Assembly (NCBI GenBank): GCA_002773355.1
Contig: PFBL01000001.1
Location: forward strand, 1-59,645
Direction of reading: 5' to 3'
DNA length: 59,645 nucleotides
Origin: Candidatus Kaiserbacteria bacterium CG10_big_fil_rev_8_21_14_0_10_56_12
GTDB lineage: Bacteria > Patescibacteriota > Minisyncoccia > Phycocordibacterales > Phycocordibacteraceae
Shown: piece after piece, positions 9,527 through 17,927 of the stretch
How positions within the stretch are numbered: position 1 is the stretch's first letter
Layout of the letters: each line of letters starts with the position of its first letter
Notes under the pieces: generated by a model
The model's input: only the letters and a program-made list of their open reading frames with translations
What the model was told of the DNA's origin: nothing
Databases searched by the model: none
Program-made: the position numbers and the translations under genes

Positions 9527-9654
9527 AGCAAGCCGTCAACAGCTACGTGGCAGTGGCTACTCTCGTCGTCGTGGCGGCCATTGCGACCCTGGGTATCTTA
9601 CGCGCAATTGATGCCAGCATCCCCCTCATTATTATTGGTGCCAGTGTGTCGTGA
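9523..9654 (+). CDS. 43-residue single-span membrane protein
   Basis: A short frame starts in an ATGA overlap with the transketolase stop. It encodes MKQAVNSYVAVATLVVVAAI and then a further hydrophobic stretch ending IIIGASVS. A transmembrane helix spans about residues 8-26, and a second hydrophobic segment covers 33-42. No family is recognised. The tight overlap and hydrophobic pattern support a real gene, but its role is unknown. Confidence 0.5.
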   Translation: MKQAVNSYVAVATLVVVAAIATLGILRAIDASIPLIIIGASVS

Positions 9655-9662
9655 GGTGCAAT

Positions 9663-10646
9663 TTATATAGATTCTACGCGATATTCTGAGGGTGCCGTCG
9701 CGAGGAGTTGTTCGAGCGATTGGCGAGTAAGGAGTCCTTTTTGCGCACCGATTTCTTGTACGACTGCCATGGAGTTTACCGGTCCCCACAGGAGCGCCTC
9801 GGCAAGCGACTTGCCGAGCGAGAGCGCGGCGACGATCGTCGACGTGCACGCGTCGCCAGCTCCAGTGCGATCGAGGGGTGGTTTCGGGTCGGGGTACATA
9901 GGCACTTTAAGTACCTGTGTCCCGTCCGACCCGTACGCGCCTTTTGGACCATCAGTAATAATGACGATGTTCGGCCCCAGCGTGTGCATCTGCGAAATGA
10001 GCGAAGCCACGTCCTCGCTTTTTACTTCGAGAATACGCTCAGCTTCTTCTTTGTTGCAGGCCACAACCTCGGCGTGAGCATAGAGCGACTTAAGTTTCTC
10101 TTTGCCCATCTCCATCTGAAAAGTTCCTGGCTGGAAGGCGAGCTTCGTTTCTGGGTGGTGTGTAAGCCACTCGGCGAGCGAGAGGTGGAAGGCCTCAGAA
10201 CGAGAGCCAGCCGACGAGAGATACAGCCACGCTGGAGGGACAAAGGATGCGGGTATCTCATACTGGTACGCCTCATGGCGGATGAGTATCGTGCGCTCAG
10301 ATTCAAACCACAATACGTAATGGTGATTGGTTGCCATGCCTTTGTTGACGGCCACGTGCGTGGTGTCGACGCCCTCTTTTTTGAAGTGGTCAAGTGTTTG
10401 TGTGCCGTAGGCATCGTCGCCTACGTTGGAGAGAAATCCCGTCGAGAGACCAAGTCGGACGGCGGCCACGGCCGCGTTCGCGGCGTTACCCACACCGGGA
10501 AGAAGCGCCGAGAAGTCATACGGAATCTTATCGCCCCAACGCATCGAGATGGTGCAATTCTCGTCGTTCACATCACACGAAACGCGCGCATCCTCGAGAC
10601 GTATAAATTCATCGACCGTCGTATCCCCAATAGCAACAAAATCCAT
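9663..10646 (-). CDS. PfkB-family carbohydrate/nucleoside kinase
   Basis: 327-residue ribokinase-like kinase. It begins MDFVAIGDTTVDEF (start 10646; the upstream in-frame extension covers the promoter). It has the family's glycine-rich region PGVGNAANAAVAA and the C-terminal ATP/catalytic motif DRTGAGDA with the base Asp. It transfers phosphate from ATP to a sugar or nucleoside. The substrate cannot be read from sequence. The context suggests sugar phosphorylation feeding the pentose phosphate genes, but a role in nucleoside salvage is equally possible. It is divergent from fba. Confidence 0.85.
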   Translation of the reverse strand: MDFVAIGDTTVDEFIRLEDARVSCDVNDENCTISMRWGDKIPYDFSALLPGVGNAANAAVAAVRLGLSTGFLSNVGDDAYGTQTLDHFKKEGVDTTHVAVNKGMATNHHYVLWFESERTILIRHEAYQYEIPASFVPPAWLYLSSAGSRSEAFHLSLAEWLTHHPETKLAFQPGTFQMEMGKEKLKSLYAHAEVVACNKEEAERILEVKSEDVASLISQMHTLGPNIVIITDGPKGAYGSDGTQVLKVPMYPDPKPPLDRTGAGDACTSTIVAALSLGKSLAEALLWGPVNSMAVVQEIGAQKGLLTRQSLEQLLATAPSEYRVESI

Positions 10647-10690
10647 GTATTCAAAAGTGTAGCATGAGGTGTCAGTGCTAGAATATAAAG
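10647..10690. promoter_or_regulatory. Divergent promoters, PfkB kinase / fba
   Basis: The 44-base gap holds two -10 boxes. On the plus strand TAGAAT (10679-10684) ends six bases before fba. On the minus strand TACACT (complement of 10656-10661) ends nine bases before the kinase. Both predict leaderless or near-leaderless mRNAs. Confidence 0.6.
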
Positions 10691-11707
10691 ATGACCGACC
10701 TTGTGGCAACGGCACGTTCTTTCTTTGAACCCGGCAAAGGGATCCTTGCCGCCGATGAGAGTGTCGCGACCGCGACCACGCGCCTCGCGAGCTACGGCAT
10801 CGAGACGGGCCCGGAGATGCGGCGGGCCTTTCGTAATCTTTTCTGCGATGCAGAAGGGATCGAGGCGTATCTCTCGGGCGTGATTTTCTTTAGCGAAACA
10901 CTGCTCGAAAAGGGCGATGATCATGTACGCTTTCCAAAGTCGCTCGCTGTACGCGGCATTCACCCTGGGATTAAGGTCGATCTCGGGAAGGAACCGTTTC
11001 CTGAAAGCCCCAAGGAGATGATTACCAAGGGCCTTATTGATCTGTCCGAGCGACTCGTCTCGTATAAGAAGGCGGGGGCCGTGTTTACGAAGTGGCGTGC
11101 CGTCATACGCATCGAGGGCGACAAGCTCCCAAGCGCACAAGCACTGCACGAGAACGCAAAGCGCCTTGCGAGCTATGCGCGCGAGGCGCAGATGGCCGGC
11201 ATGGTGCCCATTGTGGAGCCAGAGGTGCTCCTCGAGGGGACACACTCCCGCAAGAAGTCTCGCGCGGTGATCGAAGAGACTATGCAAACTCTTTTTTCAA
11301 TGCTTGCGGAACATTCGGTTGATCGCGCGAGTCTGATACTCAAGACGTCCATGGCCCTCTCGGGCGATCGTACCGGCAAAAAGGATACACCCGAAGAAGT
11401 TGCCGAGGATACTCTCGCGGCTCTGATGGCGAGCGTGCCACAGCAGATTGCCGGCGTCGTGTTCCTCTCAGGAGGACAATCGCCCGATCAGGCGACCGAT
11501 AACCTCGCCGCCATTACGAAGCGGGCGCAGGAGTTTGGCGCGCCGTGGCCGCTCACTTTTTCATACGCACGCGCTCTGCAAGAAGAGGCGCTCGCTCTCT
11601 GGAGAGGCAAAGAAGAGAACGTGCCCGCGGCCCGAGAAGCCTTCCTCGCCCGACTCCAGAAGTTGTCTGCCGTATTAGGTCAATCCGTCGAGCGCATGTT
11701 AGCATAG
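10691..11707 (+). CDS. Fructose-bisphosphate aldolase, class I
   Basis: 338 residues of the eukaryote-type class I aldolase family, which makes and cleaves fructose-1,6-bisphosphate without a metal. The N-terminal GKGILAADES motif is diagnostic. K218 in LILKTSMALSG is the expected Schiff-base lysine, and GVVFLSGGQSPDQAT is the phosphate loop. It provides the triose-phosphate entry point between the transketolase genes and gap. The stop is four bases from the next gene, so the two may be co-transcribed. Confidence 0.94.
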   Translation: MTDLVATARSFFEPGKGILAADESVATATTRLASYGIETGPEMRRAFRNLFCDAEGIEAYLSGVIFFSETLLEKGDDHVRFPKSLAVRGIHPGIKVDLGKEPFPESPKEMITKGLIDLSERLVSYKKAGAVFTKWRAVIRIEGDKLPSAQALHENAKRLASYAREAQMAGMVPIVEPEVLLEGTHSRKKSRAVIEETMQTLFSMLAEHSVDRASLILKTSMALSGDRTGKKDTPEEVAEDTLAALMASVPQQIAGVVFLSGGQSPDQATDNLAAITKRAQEFGAPWPLTFSYARALQEEALALWRGKEENVPAAREAFLARLQKLSAVLGQSVERMLA

Positions 11708-11711
11708 AATT

Positions 11712-11933
11712 ATGGACGACATTAAATTTGAAGAGGCGAGCTATATACAGCCGTTGACTTCCCAGTCTGGCCCAAAAGGTCTGAGCGGCCTGGTTATACG
11801 ATCTGGTTTTGCAAAGGATGAAAAAGGCGCACAGAAAGTTCTTATCACCGTGTTTGTTCTCTGCATTCTTGCGCTTATTTATATATGGTGGCCACAAGGC
11901 GTCACGAACGTACCGGACCCTACAATCTATTAA
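11712..11933 (+). CDS. Small single-span membrane protein
   Basis: 73 residues, no recognised family. A soluble N-terminus (about 42 residues) is followed by one transmembrane helix (about residues 43-60, VLITVFVLCILALIYIWW) and a short tail. It begins four bases after fba and ends six bases before the pilin-like gene. That placement suggests an envelope role. Confidence 0.65.
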   Translation: MDDIKFEEASYIQPLTSQSGPKGLSGLVIRSGFAKDEKGAQKVLITVFVLCILALIYIWWPQGVTNVPDPTIY

Positions 11934-11939
11934 TTACAT

Positions 11940-12407
11940 ATGAAGAGTCGCGAGAAAGGCTTCACCCTCATCGAGCTCCTCGTGGTCATCGCTATCATCG
12001 GGGTGCTCTCCTCGGTGGTGCTCGCGAGTCTTAACTCGGCAAGAGCGAAGGCTCGAGACGCGCGCCGGCTCTCGGACATGCGCTCGGTAGTGAACGCGCT
12101 TGATTTGTATGCAATTGACCATAATGGCGTATACCCTGGCACACCAATTACCACGAGCTGCGGAGCTTCGTGCCTCAGCAACGTCACCGGACTTGTCGAT
12201 GGAGGATACGTGAGCGCACTTCCATCGGATCCAAATCCTTCATTTTCCGGTACTAGTAAAGATTATCGATACTGTCTGGCAGGTGGTGCCCACCAAAGTT
12301 ATATACTTCTTATTCGAACAGAGACATTAAGCCATTCTTCTTGGTGTCGTCCACAAACGCCGGTTACTTCTACAGCATGTGGATGGCAGATTTTCGATTC
12401 TTGCTAA
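11940..12407 (+). CDS. Type IV pilin-like protein (class III signal)
   Basis: 155 residues starting with a prepilin signal: MKSREKG, cleavage expected after G7, then FTLIELLVVIAIIGVLSSVV with the conserved Glu at position 5 of the mature protein. The globular part has five Cys and the DARRxxDM pattern common in Parcubacterial pseudopilins. It would be processed by a prepilin peptidase and assembled into a surface or DNA-uptake pilus. No other pilus genes lie in the window. Confidence 0.88.
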   Translation: MKSREKGFTLIELLVVIAIIGVLSSVVLASLNSARAKARDARRLSDMRSVVNALDLYAIDHNGVYPGTPITTSCGASCLSNVTGLVDGGYVSALPSDPNPSFSGTSKDYRYCLAGGAHQSYILLIRTETLSHSSWCRPQTPVTSTACGWQIFDSC

Positions 12408-12453
12408 GTAGACCGGGTCTGTACGGACTCTTGCAGAAAAGTCTGTAATGCGG

Positions 12454-12459
12454 CATACT
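12454..12459 (+). promoter_or_regulatory. -10 box of rplY
   Basis: CATACT ends eight bases before the ATG at 12468. No Shine-Dalgarno-like sequence lies between. Confidence 0.5.
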
Positions 12460-12467
12460 CGGCTGAT

Positions 12468-13115
12468 ATGTTGAGCCTCACCGTAGAGAAGCGGGAGAAC
12501 GAAAGCGCCAATGCGTCGCAATTACTGCGTGCTGGTACATTGCCGTGTGTCGTGTACGGCGGTCAACGCGAGTCTACGCCGATTATTTGTGCGGCAAAAG
12601 AGTTTGGCAAGGTGTTCGACGAAGCGGGTGAGGCTACTATCGTTATGCTGTCAGGCCTTGGCGAGCCACTCCCGACACTGATTCATCAGGTAGATCTCGA
12701 CCCGATTACCAATCTGCCACGACATGTTGATTTCTACGCGGTGACCAAAGGCCAGAAGGTGGAGGTCAATGTCCCTATCGAATTTGTTGGCGAGTCGCCT
12801 GCGGTTAAGGCCGGTGCCAACCTGGTCAAGGTGCTCCATGAGATTGAAGTCGAGGCCGACCCTATGAGCTTGCCGCACCGGTTCACCGTCGACCTCTCGG
12901 TACTTGCCGAGGTTTATGCGCAGATCCACGTACGCGACATCGCGCTACCGGCGGGCGTAACGCTCGTCACTCCAGAAGACGAGGTGATCGTGCTCACTCA
13001 AGAAGTGGTCGCTGAGGCTGTCGAGGAGACACCGAAGGATATCGCGGATGTCGAAGTAGAAGAGAAGGGCAAGAAGGAAGAGGAGGCGTCTCCCACTGAA
13101 AATACAGAGGCATAG
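12468..13115 (+). CDS. rplY: Ribosomal protein bL25 (long, TL5/CTC type)
   Basis: 215 residues. An N-terminal 5S rRNA-binding bL25 domain (about 1-90, with LPCVVYG and LIHQVDLDPITNLPRHVDF) is followed by the TL5 beta-domain (about 95-180, with VNVPIEFVGESPAVKAGANL). The tail is Glu/Lys-rich. Part of the large ribosomal subunit. It is a single-gene unit with a leaderless-type promoter between envelope genes. Confidence 0.93.
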   Translation: MLSLTVEKRENESANASQLLRAGTLPCVVYGGQRESTPIICAAKEFGKVFDEAGEATIVMLSGLGEPLPTLIHQVDLDPITNLPRHVDFYAVTKGQKVEVNVPIEFVGESPAVKAGANLVKVLHEIEVEADPMSLPHRFTVDLSVLAEVYAQIHVRDIALPAGVTLVTPEDEVIVLTQEVVAEAVEETPKDIADVEVEEKGKKEEEASPTENTEA

Positions 13116-13178
13116 GTTTGTTGCCACAAGGGCACTTCTTGTTCGCCAATTCTCGTCGCTCATAAGAGCACAATGTCG

Positions 13179-13184
13179 TATACT
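13179..13184 (+). promoter_or_regulatory. -10 box of the lytic transglycosylase gene
   Basis: TATACT ends six bases before ATG 13191. The in-frame ATG at 13173 lies upstream of this -10 and is therefore an unlikely start. Confidence 0.6.
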
Positions 13185-13190
13185 GGGCGG

Positions 13191-14555
13191 ATGCCCCGTC
13201 GAGTATCTATTCTAGTTGTGCCGGTCTTTCTCATATTTTTGGGCACCTTTGCAGTGTCATATCAGCCGACTCGCGCACAAGAGCTGACGCCACAAGCGCG
13301 CGCCGCTCTCCAAGCACAGTATGACGAATTACTGAAAGAAATCGCGGCCCAACAGGAGATTATCAAACAGACGCAGGCACAGAAAAATACCCTGCAAGGC
13401 GATGTGACTGCACTCAACGCGAAGATCAGGGCGGCACAAGCCCAGATCGATGCCAAAAATATCGCGATAAAGACGTTGTCCTCGCAGATTGCGCATAAGA
13501 ACGTGGTTATCACGCAACTCACGAGCCGCATCGAGAGCGGTAAAGAATCGCTCGCGGCTATCTTGCGTCAAACGCAAATGCTCGATGACTACTCTGTCGT
13601 GAGTGTCGCCATCGGTGCACAAAACGTGTCTGCCTTCTTCCGCGATCTCGACGCCTTTACCTCGCTTCAGACAGACTTGCACAGCCTCTTTACTGACATC
13701 AACCATGCCAAGGCCCAGACCGAGACCGAGAAGGCGAACCTCGCGGTGAAGCAGACTCAAACACTCGATGCGAAATATGTCGTCGAGACCCAGAAGCAGA
13801 AAATTGCAAGCAACAAAACGCAAAAGCAGCAACTCCTGGCGATCACGACCAACAAAGAGGCAGAATACCAAAAGGTGCTTGCCGACCGGCAGGCCAAGGC
13901 GGCGGCAATACGCGCAGCATTGTTCCCGCTCCGTGACACAGGAGCCATCAATGAGGGCGAAGCGATCCAGTACGCGCTCACCGCGTCGAAGAAGACAGGG
14001 GTGCGCGCGGCACTCGTGCTCGCGGTGCTGTCGCAGGAGTCAGACCTGGGGCGCAACGTTGGTAACTGTTACGTCACCAATCTGGATACCGGTGATGGTG
14101 TAGGTAAGAATACCGGGACACCATTTAAGGGCGTCATGAAGGCGCCGCGCGATACCGTCCCGTTCAAGAAAATTACCGACGCGCTGGGGAAGGACTGGTC
14201 GACCACGCCAGTCTCATGTCCTCAGACGGGTGGCTATGGTGGCGCGATGGGCCCTACGCAATTCATCCCCTCCACGTGGATGCTCTATGAAGGACGCATT
14301 AAGAGCGCGCTCGGCGCGAGCGCTACCAACCCTTGGAATGCAGAGCAGGCTATTATGGCCGCGGCACTCTACCTGAGTGACGCTGGCGCTGTGAGCAGTA
14401 GTCCGACCGCTGAGCGCAATGCCGCCTGCAAGTACTTCTCGGGGCACTCGTGTCCATCTAGTGGATGGATAGCCACGTATGGCAAGCAGGTCATGGCCAA
14501 GGCAGACGGGCCCGATGGGTTCCAGCAACATATCGACTTCTTGGCGAACAACTAA
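13191..14555 (+). CDS. Secreted coiled-coil lytic transglycosylase (MltB/SLT-like)
   Basis: 454 residues. A signal peptide (VSILVVPVFLIFLGTFAV, cleaved near residue 26) is followed by a long coiled coil (about 28-240) rich in Gln/Lys/Ala, then a lytic transglycosylase domain. The catalytic Glu is E283 in SQESDLGRNVG, and GGYGGAMGPTQF (347-358) is the MltB-type substrate groove motif. It should cleave peptidoglycan outside the membrane. The coiled coil resembles EnvC/PcsB-type regulators, so it may act in cell separation or surface assembly. The start at 13191 fits both the promoter spacing and the signal peptide. Confidence 0.88.
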   Translation: MPRRVSILVVPVFLIFLGTFAVSYQPTRAQELTPQARAALQAQYDELLKEIAAQQEIIKQTQAQKNTLQGDVTALNAKIRAAQAQIDAKNIAIKTLSSQIAHKNVVITQLTSRIESGKESLAAILRQTQMLDDYSVVSVAIGAQNVSAFFRDLDAFTSLQTDLHSLFTDINHAKAQTETEKANLAVKQTQTLDAKYVVETQKQKIASNKTQKQQLLAITTNKEAEYQKVLADRQAKAAAIRAALFPLRDTGAINEGEAIQYALTASKKTGVRAALVLAVLSQESDLGRNVGNCYVTNLDTGDGVGKNTGTPFKGVMKAPRDTVPFKKITDALGKDWSTTPVSCPQTGGYGGAMGPTQFIPSTWMLYEGRIKSALGASATNPWNAEQAIMAAALYLSDAGAVSSSPTAERNAACKYFSGHSCPSSGWIATYGKQVMAKADGPDGFQQHIDFLANN

Positions 14556-14606
14556 GTGTTACGCGCTCTTATCCACACACTGTTTTTGGTGGCGGGCGCG
14601 CCAGTA

Positions 14607-14612
14607 TATACT
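14607..14612 (+). promoter_or_regulatory. -10 box of the CARDB-type surface gene
   Basis: TATACT ends ten bases before the ATG at 14623. Confidence 0.5.
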
Positions 14613-14622
14613 AGGGTTGTAC

Positions 14623-16500
14623 ATGATCCCCCAGCGGAAACAAATTTTGTGGAGGTTTTTTATAGTTCTGTTAGTAAGTGGTGGCCTTTTACCTGTTGCG
14701 CCTGCCGCGCACGCCGCGACCTTTAACACGACCATAGAGGACACGTATTGGTGCTACTTCAACACTTCTACGCGATATACCGATCCAAACTGCGACACCG
14801 TGCAGGTCGAGATTGCTCTCGACAAATCAACCTATGCACCGGGAGAGAACATGGTCGCTACGGGGAGGATGTCGCTCTACAACGCCAAATCAGGATCAAA
14901 CGATCTATTAACGTACCATGGGTTTGGATTTACTTGGGAATTGGCCTATCATCGAGATTATCTGACTGCGACTGTGAATGGCATCCAGAAAGAGATTTTC
15001 AATCTGCCCTACGGACTCTCCTGGGAAGCTCCATCACCACCGTACTGCACCAAAACGTATACAGCACTCCCGTTATTTGTCAATTGTCCTTCATCAGGTA
15101 CAGCGACGTTCACCGCACCAACCACACCGGGAACCTACACCATGACGTGTAATGCGTTCCTTGGGCAGGGCATGTCGGCTTATTACGGCGGTGATGATGC
15201 GTATACGGCCACCATTACGCCGCCCACCTGTAGCGTCACCTATACGGTAGCGTCGTCGAACCTCATTCCTGAGTTACGGGCGAAGGACACCACGGCGGTA
15301 CCATCGCTCGCGTTAACGGGGCAAACGGTCGATTTCTTCGCACAGGTTTCAAACGTTGGCACCGCGACCTCCGAGGACTTCCCGAGTGTGTTTCAAGTCG
15401 TGAATTCGCAGAAGAGCGCTACCCTAGCGTGGGTGTCTGGCGGGACAACCACCGCGCTCGCTCCTGGCGCAAGTAGCCAGATCTCTGGCTCATTCGTGAC
15501 CTCTTCGGTTGGCATATACTACGTTCGCGCGTGCGCCAACGCCAACTCTTCGGGGCAGTTCAACATTGTGCCCGAGCAATCATGGATCAATGATTGCGAT
15601 GCGTGGACGGCAGTGTCTGTGGCAAACGGCCCACTGCCCGATCTTACGGCAGGCCCGGTGACACCCACCACGGCCACCGTCGGCGTGTCTCAGCAGTTTT
15701 CTGCACCCATATCGAATATCGGTACCGATAAGACCGGCGCAGGATTCACAAACCTTATGCAACGAGCCGACTCGCTCGATGCCAAGGGCGATGGCGTCAA
15801 CGTCAAGGACCTCGGCACCTGGAAGCGGGGGACCTCGCTCGGGAAGAACAAGACCGCAATTGCCAAGGTCTCGTACACGTTCCCCTCAGAGGGTGTATCG
15901 ACGACGCCCTACACCAGGTATCTGCGATTCTGCGCCGACAAAAGTTCGGCGACCGATGCGGGAGTTATTTCTGAATTGAACGAAGAAAACAAATGTGGTG
16001 CGTGGACTCAAATCTCTGTCGACGACCCTACGGTTACTAACGGTGGTGGTGGTGATACGCGTATTGATGGAGTCTGTGGCACCGCCACGTACACATGTGA
16101 CGCGGGCACACCTCAGCAAGAACTCCCGAGCGGGGGGTATTATGTCTGGGATTGTCTCGGATCAGGGACCGGCCATACAGATGCCATGGGTTGCAAAGCT
16201 CTCCAAGATACTGGCGACGGCGGATCACAAAGCCCGACAGCGACCATTACTGCGCTCCCAACGCGCGTGAGAGAAGGTGGGACAGCAAAGATCACGTGGT
16301 CCGCGCAAAATGCCACCGACTGTTGGGTAAGCAAGACGACCGCAACGGGGGGTACGATCCAAACGTGGCGCACGGGAGTCTCGGGCACCGATGTGGTAGA
16401 CACGATAAACGAGCAGACCATCTACAAGATCTCCTGTGCTGGTGCCGCCAACCTAGACTCCGCAACGGTCAATATCCGCCCGATCCCGAACGAGTTCTAA
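14623..16500 (+). CDS. Secreted surface protein with CARDB-like beta domains
   Basis: 625 residues. The start at 14623 gives a clean signal peptide (RRFF-type basic region, hydrophobic core, cleavage after AAHA near residue 31). The longer in-frame extension runs through the promoter and the preceding gene. At least two repeats of about 120 residues (from about residues 205 and 335) carry the CARDB pattern of aromatic strands and an NxGT core. A Gly/Thr linker and a final beta domain follow. No membrane anchor or sorting motif is seen, so it is likely secreted or non-covalently attached. Function unknown. Confidence 0.8.
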   Translation: MIPQRKQILWRFFIVLLVSGGLLPVAPAAHAATFNTTIEDTYWCYFNTSTRYTDPNCDTVQVEIALDKSTYAPGENMVATGRMSLYNAKSGSNDLLTYHGFGFTWELAYHRDYLTATVNGIQKEIFNLPYGLSWEAPSPPYCTKTYTALPLFVNCPSSGTATFTAPTTPGTYTMTCNAFLGQGMSAYYGGDDAYTATITPPTCSVTYTVASSNLIPELRAKDTTAVPSLALTGQTVDFFAQVSNVGTATSEDFPSVFQVVNSQKSATLAWVSGGTTTALAPGASSQISGSFVTSSVGIYYVRACANANSSGQFNIVPEQSWINDCDAWTAVSVANGPLPDLTAGPVTPTTATVGVSQQFSAPISNIGTDKTGAGFTNLMQRADSLDAKGDGVNVKDLGTWKRGTSLGKNKTAIAKVSYTFPSEGVSTTPYTRYLRFCADKSSATDAGVISELNEENKCGAWTQISVDDPTVTNGGGGDTRIDGVCGTATYTCDAGTPQQELPSGGYYVWDCLGSGTGHTDAMGCKALQDTGDGGSQSPTATITALPTRVREGGTAKITWSAQNATDCWVSKTTATGGTIQTWRTGVSGTDVVDTINEQTIYKISCAGAANLDSATVNIRPIPNEF

Positions 16501-16548
16501 CGCGTTCTGGGGGCATCATACTGCGCGACCTTGGCATCTGGAGCCGGG

Positions 16549-16559
16549 TATAGTACTAT
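16549..16559 (+). promoter_or_regulatory. -10 region of rpmE
   Basis: Two overlapping candidates, TATAGT (16549-16554) and TACTAT (16554-16559). The second ends seven bases before the ATG. A weak Shine-Dalgarno (GAGGA) also sits just before the start. Confidence 0.5.
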
Positions 16560-16566
16560 CGAGGAA

Positions 16567-16815
16567 ATGAAAAAGGATATTCACCCAACCACCTACCGCC
16601 AGGTAGTGTTTGAGGACCTCGCCTCGGGCGCGGCTTTTCTCATCGGCTCCACCATCGAGACGACCGACGTCACGATGTTTGAAGGCAAGGAGTACCCCAA
16701 GGTGGCGATCGAGATATCGAGCAAATCGCACCCATTCTATACCGGCGAGGACCGCATGCTCGATAAGACGGGCCGAGTTGAGCGTTTCAAACAACGCGCC
16801 GCAAAAAAACGCTAA
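16567..16815 (+). CDS. rpmE2: Ribosomal protein bL31, zinc-free B type
   Basis: 82 residues. Starts MKKDIHPTTYRQVVFED and carries the FYTGEDR motif of bL31. It has no cysteines, so it is the B-type, zinc-independent form. Part of the large ribosomal subunit. The stop codon lies inside the left arm of a long inverted repeat that separates it from prfA. Confidence 0.93.
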   Translation: MKKDIHPTTYRQVVFEDLASGAAFLIGSTIETTDVTMFEGKEYPKVAIEISSKSHPFYTGEDRMLDKTGRVERFKQRAAKKR

Positions 16816-16930
16816 AACTACGTCATCTGCATCGTTGCAGGACCCGAAGATTTTTCTCGCCGTACCTACAGTACGTTTCGCAAAATCTTCCTCCCGCGCC
16901 TTGCATCTGAAGCAGTTTTAGCGTTTTTTT
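16803..16930 (+). terminator. 128-base inverted-repeat element / long hairpin terminator
   Basis: Perfect 17-base outer arms (16803-16819 and 16914-16930, core ACGCTAAAACT) enclose further paired segments. AAGATTTT (16847-16854) pairs with AAAATCTT (16882-16889), and CGTAC (16861-16865) with GTACG (16871-16875). The right arm ends in seven T, so the RNA could act as a terminator for rpmE. It is much longer than a normal terminator and resembles a MITE-like or intergenic repeat. Confidence 0.7.
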
Positions 16931-16932
16931 GA

Positions 16933-16938
16933 TATCCT
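16933..16938 (+). promoter_or_regulatory. -10 box of prfA
   Basis: TATCCT ends six bases before the prfA ATG and begins three bases after the T run of the inverted repeat. Confidence 0.55.
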
Positions 16939-16944
16939 AATACG

Positions 16945-17871
16945 ATGGAATATTCTCCAGACTTTAAAAAGAACTTCGCTACGGCTTATCTCGCCGAAGA
17001 GTACGAACGTCTTGATACAGAGGCGAGTGGGGCGCTTGCTTCAGCTGAAGATGATGCAGACCTTAAAGCAATGGCAGAAGAAGATGTGAGCCGCATCAAA
17101 GCAAGGCAGAGCGAAATCTTAGTAGAGATTGAGACGATTTTAAAGAAAGACGAAGAAGACGTGGCGGCACCACGGTCGGTGGTGATGGAGCTTCGCGCCG
17201 GTGCGGGTGGTGACGAGGCGGCGATATTTGCACGAGACTTGAAAGAAATGTACCAGAAGTATGCCGATATGCGTGGGTGGAAGACGCGCATACTTGACGA
17301 TCTCACGCTCGAGATAAGCGGTAAGGGAGTGTATGACGCCCTGCGCTACGAGACCGGCGTGCACCGCGTCCAGCGTGTGCCGCTCACCGAAAAGTCCGGG
17401 CGCATTCATACGAGCACCGCCTCGGTCGCGGTGCTCCCCATCCGGGCCAAATCAACGGTTGAAATCAATCCGAGCGATATTGTAATGGAGTTTTCGCGCA
17501 GTGGAGGTGCGGGCGGCCAAAACGTGAACAAGGTCGAGACCGCGGTGCGCCTTATCCACACGCCGACGGGTATCGACGTGCGCTCGTCGTCAGAGCGGAG
17601 CCAACTCGGCAATCGCGAAAAGGCCATGCAGATCCTCTCGGCCAAGCTTGAACAGCTCCAGGAAGAAAAGGAGGCGCGAGCGCACGCGGCCGAACGCAAG
17701 GAGCAGATCGGGACCGGCGACCGCTCAGAGAAGATCCGCACCTACAATTATTTGCAGGACCGTATCACGGACCACCGCATCAACGAGTCGTGGCACAACC
17801 TGCCAAAGCGCGTTGGCGCGGGTGATATTGACGACATCATCACAGCGCTACAGGAGGCGGGTGGTCCGTGA
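16945..17871 (+). CDS. prfA: Peptide chain release factor 1
   Basis: 308 residues, shorter than the usual ~360 because the N-terminal domain 1 is reduced. Domain 2 has the RF1 stop-codon tripeptide as P146-L-T148 (PxT type, reads UAA/UAG; RF2 would have SPF). The catalytic GGQ is at 190-192 in [10 protein letters not shown]. It frees the finished peptide at the ribosome. It sits just upstream of rpsB-tsf, though each has its own -10. Confidence 0.95.
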   Translation: MEYSPDFKKNFATAYLAEEYERLDTEASGALASAEDDADLKAMAEEDVSRIKARQSEILVEIETILKKDEEDVAAPRSVVMELRAGAGGDEAAIFARDLKEMYQKYADMRGWKTRILDDLTLEISGKGVYDALRYETGVHRVQRVPLTEKSGRIHTSTASVAVLPIRAKSTVEINPSDIVMEFSRSGGAGGQNVNKVETAVRLIHTPTGIDVRSSSERSQLGNREKAMQILSAKLEQLQEEKEARAHAAERKEQIGTGDRSEKIRTYNYLQDRITDHRINESWHNLPKRVGAGDIDDIITALQEAGGP

Positions 17872-17912
17872 GTGTGTGGCGCCGGATGCTTGCGCGCGAG
17901 GGGTAATTCGGG

Positions 17913-17918
17913 TAGAGT
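17913..17918 (+). promoter_or_regulatory. -10 box of rpsB-tsf
   Basis: TAGAGT ends nine bases before the rpsB ATG at 17928. Confidence 0.5.
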
Positions 17919-17927
17919 GAGCGAGTA

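Noticed and set aside
13173-13190. ATG 13173 as the start of the lytic transglycosylase
   Set aside because: It lies upstream of the -10 TATACT at 13179-13184; ATG 13191 gives both the right promoter spacing and a clean signal peptide.
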